A stretch of 64,000 nt of DNA from Symsagittifera roscoffensis (Eukaryota > Xenacoelomorpha > Acoela > Convolutidae), in NCBI RefSeq assembly GCF_963678635.1, contig NW_026971156.1:20094-84093 (forward strand), in the 5' to 3' direction. A model generated the notes under the pieces. It was given only the letters and a program-made list of their open reading frames with translations, ran no database searches and was not told the origin of the DNA. The translations under genes were made by a program, and so were the position numbers. This document shows, piece by piece, positions 57,570 through 64,000 of the stretch (within the stretch, counting starts at the first letter, position 1; the number at the start of each line of letters is the position of its first letter).

Positions 57570-60144
57570 TGGAAGAAATAATGCTGTACAGTTTGGGTTT
57601 TAGTCCGACGTACTCCTGTATGATCTCCCCAGCAAACTCATCCTTGAATTTGAGGGTAAAGCGCAAATTCTCGTTGGTGTAGAGGGGGTGGGTGGCTGGT
57701 AGATTTGAAAAGTCAAAATGATTTCGCAGTTCATGGTTTTTCTCAATTTCATTGTAGAGATCTTTGCTGCGGATTTCATACAGGAACGAATCAGTGTCCG
57801 AATATAAAAAAGTTGCGTCAAAATTTTTCTTGATTATGTTGTAATGGAATTGGAACATGTAAAGTTTTGCCAAATCTAGTATCGTTGCACCAACAATTGT
57901 GGGCTTATCCCATTTAATGTTCACAGGTTTTGGGGTTACAGATACCAAGTGTTGGTCAATAATTTTTATACTGCTAAATCTTTTTTTCCTTGATAAATTC
58001 TGCAGTTCTTCAGCATTGCGAACAATATCTACAATAAGTCGATTCCTTTTTGATTCGCAGAATTTTCCAAAAGCACTAATTATTATTTGCTTTAAGAAAT
58101 CTTGTTCAAACTTGATAGTAGCTTTTTTTCGGAGCTCAATGTTCAACTGAACATTTGGTGCAATAAATTTTTCTTGTCTAAACTGCAGTACTCGATTAAC
58201 TTTTTCTTTTTTCAAACCAAGTTTGACATAGAGCTGAAGTGTTAGGTAGTGTACAGTATAGTTTTTCTTTGGAAAGAAGTTTTGTATGAGCTTTGGCGTA
58301 GTGCCCACTTTATCCGAAATGTTCATTTTTTTCAACATGTCCAATGGAAGCTCACTGAACCACATTTTGGACACAACTTCTTTTGTTGGGGCGAGTGGGT
58401 AATCCGAATGTGCATCGTGCAAATGATTGGGGTATAAAAGATCGACGTCCAAAATGTATCCAATTTCGGTTCTCCGCTCGTGTTGAGAATTTCGGCTATA
58501 GTTACTTGGTCATTAAACTCGAATGAGTTAAGTGGAAGAGGAAATTTCTCCATAATCCCGCCATATAAATTGTTCGCGTCTATCATGAAGAGGAAAGTGT
58601 TAGGCTGTTTAGGGTCGTAATTTTTCACAAATTTATTGTTGGCGGAAACAAGTCTTTTATCAAACACACTAGCAATGCCCCCCCCATCAGGTTTTCTGCC
58701 ATATCCAAGTGCTCCCTATTAGTGAGCAAATGGAGGTCAGCCTTGCATGTTCGCAAAAACGCATCCCCTGAGAGATTGCTAAACGTGAAATATTGAGCAC
58801 AATCTAGCTTATATGATTCATAATACACTCGTCTAAACTCTTCAAAAATGCATGCAAGAATCAAAGTATCAGTCGTTAGATACAAATCGCTGTATTTGCC
58901 CAAAGTCTGACAACCGAAACGAGTGAACGCTAACCATGCATGTTGGTATTCTTTTTCACTGACACTAACAACACCTCCTTGCAGCGTGTTGGTCCACTTG
59001 TCGCGTGTAGGTAGTCCATCTTCTGTGTATTTTGCATGGCTGTCAACATACGAGTAGGGGAAGTAACCTTTTTGACGAATCAATGCTTTATCTTCTTCCG
59101 GTCGGGTAGCAAAGTGGTTATTGAGATATATGAACTTTTCCACGGGTAGATTTCGAGCTAGCTCATCGAATGAGCTGTTCATAAAATTACAACTGTCCAC
59201 AAAACGGATTTCTTCGTAGACACGTTGGACATTTCCTTTTTCGTTAGTGTACGATCGAATCCACACTTTCATTGTAAGTGAAATAAATTTTTCGTCAATG
59301 AGAGGAATGACCGAAAAGGTGTTTCTGGTATTGGTATCTTGCAGACTCTTCAGTACATGGTGCAAATCATAATTCTGGAGATTGTGGGCAAAGACAGGGG
59401 TGAATTGTATGGTACGTCTCAGGAAGTTGCATTTGTTGTGAGCCCATCCGAGGAATGATCCATCGAAATGATTATGGTCCAAAACTTTAGCGTTAGTTTC
59501 GGAGAATTCCTCTTCGCAAATCCAGCATTTGTCACTGTCTTCAAGAATAGTGGTGCTTCCGAGGTAGTTCAGGTATCGTCGTTTTTTATTATGAAAGTCA
59601 CGCGCCAATATTTCCAGCGTTCGAACGAATTTAGTCATGGCGTCCACTCCTCGATGAAGTGAAAAAAAAACGCCGGTTTCGGGTTTCCAGCTTCCACAAC
59701 GACAAGGCAAAAACTGCTGGGCTTATGTTTTTCAATCACGGTTGTGCTCGAGCAGGTAGGATTATTTCTCACTGTCTCCACCTTCTCCAGCACAGACTCC
59801 AAATCAAAGTAAACCGCGAATGGGCTATAGCTTCGAGCACCGATGTTTTTGAAGCCTACACTGCTCTTGTCAACATTTGGCATGGTAACGATTGCTGGTT
59901 CGTTCCCCAAGCAGATTAACTGGTGGCGCTCAAGTCGTTCCTCAGATGAGCACCGGTGGAAGCAATTTTGGCACAGCATGTTGCTCGATCTCAGTTTTCT
60001 TTTTTGCATTTTGTTCACCAGCTTGTTCAGGTCTTTTATCACGACGTAGTGATGCGTGCCCATATCGTTTAGAAGCAGCAAATCCACAACAAAATTAGTC
60101 TGATATTTTGACACTCTCAAGGGTAGAAGAGTCTTTTCATTGTA
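57570..60144 (-). pseudogene. Polinton-like DNA polymerase B, catalytic exon with three frameshifts
   Basis: Protein-primed-type family B polymerase. In order: YNEKTLLPLRVSKYQ.., HHYVVIKDLNKLV; exonuclease motif I (YFDLESVL); an inserted zinc/HNH module of the endonuclease VII type (CWICEEEF..VLDHNHFDGSFLGWAHNKCN); exonuclease II (FAHNLQNYDLHHVL); motif A (IDANNLYG); motif B (IISAFGKF); motif C (YSDTDSFLYEI); and the thumb GEIIQEYVGLKPKLYSI. Frame changes occur in an A9 run at 59,662-59,670, a C8 run at 58,678-58,685 and near 58,480. Each behaves as a single missing base. It would copy a linear mobile element's DNA. Broken as given; the lesion type also fits consensus error. Confidence 0.85.
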
Positions 60145-60302
60145 CCTAGAGAAAAATTTTGAATGATATTTTTATACTAATTTTTAATGTCATCATAATA
60201 ATAATTCTTCAACGAATGTGCAGCCAACCATTTGTTCTGATGTGCTTAGATACAGCTTCACACCAATTTAAAAAAAAAGATTTGATTAAAACTGCAACTA
60301 AC
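60145..60302 (-). other. 158-bp intron of the polymerase gene
   Basis: Donor TTCAG then GTTAGT (60,302) and acceptor TTTTTCTCTAG (60,145). Removing it joins NVF to YNEK through an Arg codon and restores the order of conserved motifs. Classical Polinton polymerases often lack introns, so this points to host-style structure or a domesticated or lineage-specific copy. Confidence 0.8.
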
Positions 60303-61324
60303 CTGAAGACATTCACTTGCACTTCATTCAAAATTTCGAAGCGTGCAAAAGCCGGTAGTGCCATTGGGTACACAAAATCACCTGTTCGCTCGTGCGCTCT
60401 TGAGTTTCTGCGATAATCATAGAAGCTCGCTTTCTCTTCCTCTTTACTCTGCATCGTACGAAGAGCAAGCGGGATATTGTTCTACCGATGATACTCAGCA
60501 ACAAAGCAGTACTCAAAGCATCTGTCGTCTTCATAATTGCGAATATTCCACAAGAAGCGTTTGAGTTTCAGTAGATCGGCTGGTAGTGGCAAGTACGATG
60601 AACCCCTGATCGGTGCAGACTTCACCATTTTTAGGACAATCTTATCAATCCTGCGGATTCTCCAGCCGCTACCATGAGACGCATGTTGATGGACAGTAGA
60701 CAATATTTGGTCTACGCAATCATAGAATTGGTCCTGGGTCCATCCTTGAACGTCTACAGCAAGCATTTTGCAATTGGCGAAGATGGTTATTACTTCTTCT
60801 GTGCCATCTGCTTTTTCTTTTTCAAGAGTTACTTCTGCCGACAATTGAGCTTTCTGAGGCTCATACATAGTATTTTGAAGTATCAGCTCTTCGATTTCCT
60901 CTCTCTTGGTCACGAATAGCGCTAGTAGGTCCACTTCCGTTTCCATCGGCACTATATCTTATGTCCTGACTGCTCCATCAAAAGCTGTCTCAGGCTGTAT
61001 AGAAGTGAGGATTTCTCGGCTCACATCCCATGCTGGCAGACCGTGTTCGTTTAGTATATGCGCAGCATATGCGCGATCATTTTGGAACACATTCATGTCG
61101 TAGAGACAAATTCTTCTTTCTTCCGTTTCATCGATTGTTTTGTGACGCTCCACCACATGTTCCCAAATGACACAAAGTGACTTATCCTCTAGTTCACAGT
61201 GACCACAGATGTAGTCGGTTTTCAAAGGATCAATCTTGTGAACAGCCATTAGATGTTTTTTGAGGCTTCGCCGGTCACTCAGTTTTTTTTGGCAAAGATT
61301 ACAGGGTACGACTTTTGTAGACAT
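60303..61324 (-). pseudogene. DNA polymerase B gene, N-terminal exon (zinc fingers)
   Basis: ATG at 61,324. Two C2H2 fingers (CNLCQKKLS..HLMAVH and CGHCELED..HVVERH) are followed by a helical segment, then a TAA at 60,959. The same frame resumes with METEVDLLALF and the conserved module HGSGWRIRRIDKIVLKM..PIRGSSYLPLP..NIRNYEDDRCFEYCF, typical of the N-terminus of these metazoan polymerases. A TAG at 60,482 follows, and again the frame continues (FVYPMALPAFARFEILN, VQVNVF) to the donor. Two in-frame stops, both one transition from Gln codons, make it a pseudogene unless suppressed. Confidence 0.75.
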
Positions 61325-62809
61325 TGCGAGGTGGTTGTTTTTTGACAATTTTGATATTTCGGAAAGCTAGGTTCCAAAAAAGCATATACTGGTTTACAAG
61401 TCAAAAGAGTTCAAGTGATTTTCCGTTTGTTTTACGACTGCGATTAACTCTGTTTAGATTTTCAAACTTTTTCTATCGTTTGCTTAATTGCCAAACTAGG
61501 AGTGGTTTCCTAAGGTGGAGCTTAGATTAATAAAATTGAGAGGGCGCGCCCAAATTGCTCACAGATACATCAAAGAAAACAACTTCAGCTCATTATATAA
61601 ACCTATAAAATAGTCTCATAAATCAACCAAATTTTCTGAATTAACCACAAAGTTCCTAAACAAGTTGTGTAGCTTCAAACAATTCATCGGCACTCAATTC
61701 AAAAAGACCTCACCCGAGTAGACCTAAGCCCAGCAGAGTGAAATGAAAGCCTTACACCGAATGTAGTTAATCATCAATTGAGCTGTCAAAGAAGTGATAA
61801 AGCTTCATATCATGAATTTTTTTAAAATTAAATCATGGGAATTTTTCATGTCAAACTTCGAAAAAACCAAACAGGTCAATTTATTCTTTTTGGATTTTTT
61901 TTTGTTTCTATTAAATTCATTCGGCGTATATGTTCACTGATTCAGTTATCTGTTGGGTCCTTTGCAGTGTTTCAGCTTTTACTTTTAGATGGTTTCCACT
62001 GCAGGGTGTTGAGGACCATTGGCTCAGTGGATATGCAGTCCTTTCAAAAACCACCAAATATTTTTTGAAACGTGGCCGCCTAGACTCGAAAACGGCGGCT
62101 ACGCCTTGCTTTTGACCCCGCTGAGTCTAAAAAATTGATTTCATCCATTTCTGAGCACGGCTTCATAGTGAACGACACTTAGCCAACGATGAGTTTTAAT
62201 GAATTTCGATTTTCTCAAAAATTACTTTTCACAAAGCTTTGTATCATGACACTGTGGGTTTCATCAGCCGTAATATCTTTATAGCAACAGTCTGAGATAA
62301 AGTTGCAGTTCACGAAATCAATTTTTGACAATTTTTGGACAAAAAACAAAAACGAAATTTTGCATACTTTTTCTGGTATCGGTTCTGAACAGAAATAACA
62401 TGTTAGGTGTTGCATATACAGGCAAACTTTCATTAGCTAAGTTGATCACCTACTACTGTTTGAAACCAGAGGTTAATTTTTGATATCACTATTTGTTTCA
62501 AACAAAATTTTGAAACTCTTAATTTTTTTTTCGAAAACAAAAAAAATTTAAATTATGTTTCTTTTTGTTTAGTTTTATTCTTGAGATTTCTAAAAAAAAA
62601 AATTAGAGAGCAAACATTAAATTAGAAAAATCATAAACAAAACGTAAGCAATATTCAGCCACAATAATAAAAAAAATTATCAAACTAAATAATAAACCCC
62701 CAAACTGGTGCACTCTCGGTGGAAACAAAGTTTTTTTTTGAGTTTTCAGAGATCTCTAAATTGCAGTTTGCGTTTTTTCGGCGCAAAGCAAGCATTGATA
62801 GGCGGCGTC
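61325..62809. other. Spacer between the polymerase gene and the 63-kb ORF
   Basis: AT-rich with no gene recognised. It would hold the promoter of the polymerase gene. The short plus-strand ORFs have chance-like composition. Confidence 0.4.
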
Positions 62810-63412
62810 TCAGCTACCAAGTTTGGTGCAGTGGGTGGGACTTTGACTGCTGGAAGAAGAAGAAGCATGCTGCTGCTGTTGTTGAGTGATTGAAAAAATA
62901 TCCGGTTTTATGGTGGTTTTGGGCGTCTGCTGGTCCTCATCTTTTTTCTCTGTTGAATCTGGTTATTCAGTCGACTCAATGTTCCAGTAGTTTTCTCGCT
63001 CTGCTAAATCTCTAATGGATCCTTCCTGATTTTCGTAAAAGGGGATCGATTGGCAATCGTAGTTAAACAGTATTTTTCTCGGTGAACGATCAAGGCAAGT
63101 AGGGTCTTGAATATCTGTGCGCTTCAGCGCAGGATACAATTCAGTCACACAACAACTCTCGTAGACCTGTTTTCTGCTTTGTATGAGGATACCAATTTGA
63201 TCTAGCAAATAATGGGGTAACATCATATGGTTTTTAGTGACCCATTCATCGAATTCTCTGCTTCCTGGATCAAGATCGTTCAAAGGACTTGCTTTTCGAT
63301 GACGCATTTTCCGTTCCTGTTGAACCACTTCGATAGAAACTCTGGTATACGTTTGGTACAATATAGCTTTTTCAAGAGAATTAATTGAAATAACTTGCAG
63401 TGGAGTTGCCAT
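62810..63412 (-). pseudogene. Unknown 149-aa protein, probably longer, near the polymerase
   Basis: ATG at 63,412, TAA at 62,963 after 149 codons (motifs LNDLDPGSREFDEWVTKNHM, MLPHYLLDQIGILIQSRKQ). The same frame then continues without a stop (PDSTEKKDEDQQTPKTT, poly-Gln, poly-Ser) to TGA at 62,810. After the Ser repeat another frame looks more protein-like (VPPTAPNLVAETPPINACFA) and contains PKKRKL, a classic nuclear-localisation motif. A repeat-length change of the Ser tract may have shifted the frame. Same strand as the polymerase and 1.5 kb upstream of it, so it may be part of the same element. No family recognised. Confidence 0.45.
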
Positions 63413-64000
63413 CGTTGAAAATTTTGTTTTGTTTGATTTTGAGAGATTGAATAAAAATAGTGAGTAGATTTAGTTTGACGTACCACTTTTAGTTTTTTAT
63501 TGCTGGTGGTCTAAGTTTTAGCCAATTACCATAAATCGGGTTTTAAAATTTTAATATGTTTTCAGGGCTTTTGCAATTAAAGTAGAAATGTGAACGCTTT
63601 GAAAATATATACTTCAAAGAAACAGCATGGCGCCTTTTTATGATACCCTAAGCACAAAATGACTGAAGTTTTACACTTAAAAGAGATAACAGGCATGCCG
63701 CCAGGGTAAAACCGTTGAGATTTATGAGCTAAAACGGGAATTTGCCGGACAGATTTGACATGTATAAATTAAACTCATAAATTTCCAACTGCAAACAAAC
63801 TAAAAGTCCCAATGAAGCTTAAGGAATACCGTAAGAGAAATTGCCCGAGTTAAGCTATTCACCGGCTGGGTAAATCATTCATAAATTGTCTCTTGACTGA
63901 TACGGTTGAATAAAATTACCGCTACCCAACTATGTACACGCTTGAAAGTGATACTAACTTTTTTGATTACTTTCGTGATATTTCTTCAGGAGAAAAACGT
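63413..64000. other. Window end, upstream of the 63-kb ORF
   Basis: No gene recognised. If the polymerase and the 63-kb ORF are parts of one element, it continues beyond this edge. Confidence 0.4.

Noticed and set aside
15583..63412. Nuclear genetic code with TAA/TAG read as Gln
   Set aside because: In-frame TAA/TAG are rare against very frequent CAA in the same genes. Real ORFs elsewhere (secreted-protein exon 2 in both copies) end at TAA and TAG without conserved extension. Neutral decay explains the number seen. Kept only as a testable finding.
1..64000. CRISPR array, operon or other prokaryotic features
   Set aside because: Repeats lack regular spacers, introns are present and mobile elements are eukaryotic in type; nothing suggests bacterial DNA.

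Overview
The window reads as nuclear DNA of an AT-rich invertebrate animal. Genes are sparse and interrupted by introns with GT..AG borders. Most of the sequence is mobile elements and tandem repeats. A gag-pol LTR element, hAT-type MITEs and a Polinton/Maverick-like DNA polymerase B point to a metazoan host. I cannot name the species or phylum from sequence alone.

Layout. 1-7,343 is a head-to-tail array of ~2.31-kb units. Each unit carries a nested ~385-bp hAT-type MITE with an 8-bp target duplication, plus an old degenerate satellite of ~80-90-bp monomers. 7,388-10,156 holds several copies of a ~500-bp hairpin-ended dispersed repeat that recurs at 36.8 kb and 47-49.5 kb. 13,925-34,946 is one very large (21.0 kb) Ty3/gypsy-type LTR element with identical-length 411-bp LTRs and a TTTT target duplication. 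It encodes a basic leader ORF, a 1005-aa Gag, an aspartic protease, RT/RNase H and integrase. Downstream of pol it has about 6 kb of extra ORFs: two tiny membrane proteins, a Ser/Pro/Thr-rich ORF, an env-like glycoprotein and a further unknown ORF. This copy is disabled by in-frame stops, frameshifts and a 2,143-bp internal tandem duplication of pol.

35,774-45,019 holds the best host genes: a tandemly duplicated pair of a two-exon secreted-protein gene, each followed by a second conserved ORF. They have the same splice phase and strongly conserved blocks, and I recognise no family. Between and around them are dyad-rich minisatellites at 39-40 kb and a transposase remnant at 42.2 kb. 45-56 kb is mostly degenerate satellites and old segmental duplications, with one GC-richer exon candidate on the minus strand at 51.3-51.5 kb.

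56,764-61,324 (minus) is a broken family-B DNA polymerase gene of the Polinton-like type. It has C2H2 fingers, a conserved N-terminal module, 3'-5' exonuclease motifs, an inserted endonuclease VII-like HNH and polymerase motifs A, B and C. A second minus-strand ORF with a basic nuclear-localisation-like tail lies upstream (62,810-63,412) and may belong to the same element.

How parts fit: the retroelement ORFs form an overlapping chain expected to be expressed from genomic and spliced RNAs. The polymerase and the 63-kb ORF look like one DNA transposon or virus-derived unit cut by the window edge. Many lesions are C-to-T type stops or 1-nt deletions, so decay and long-read consensus error both need to be considered.
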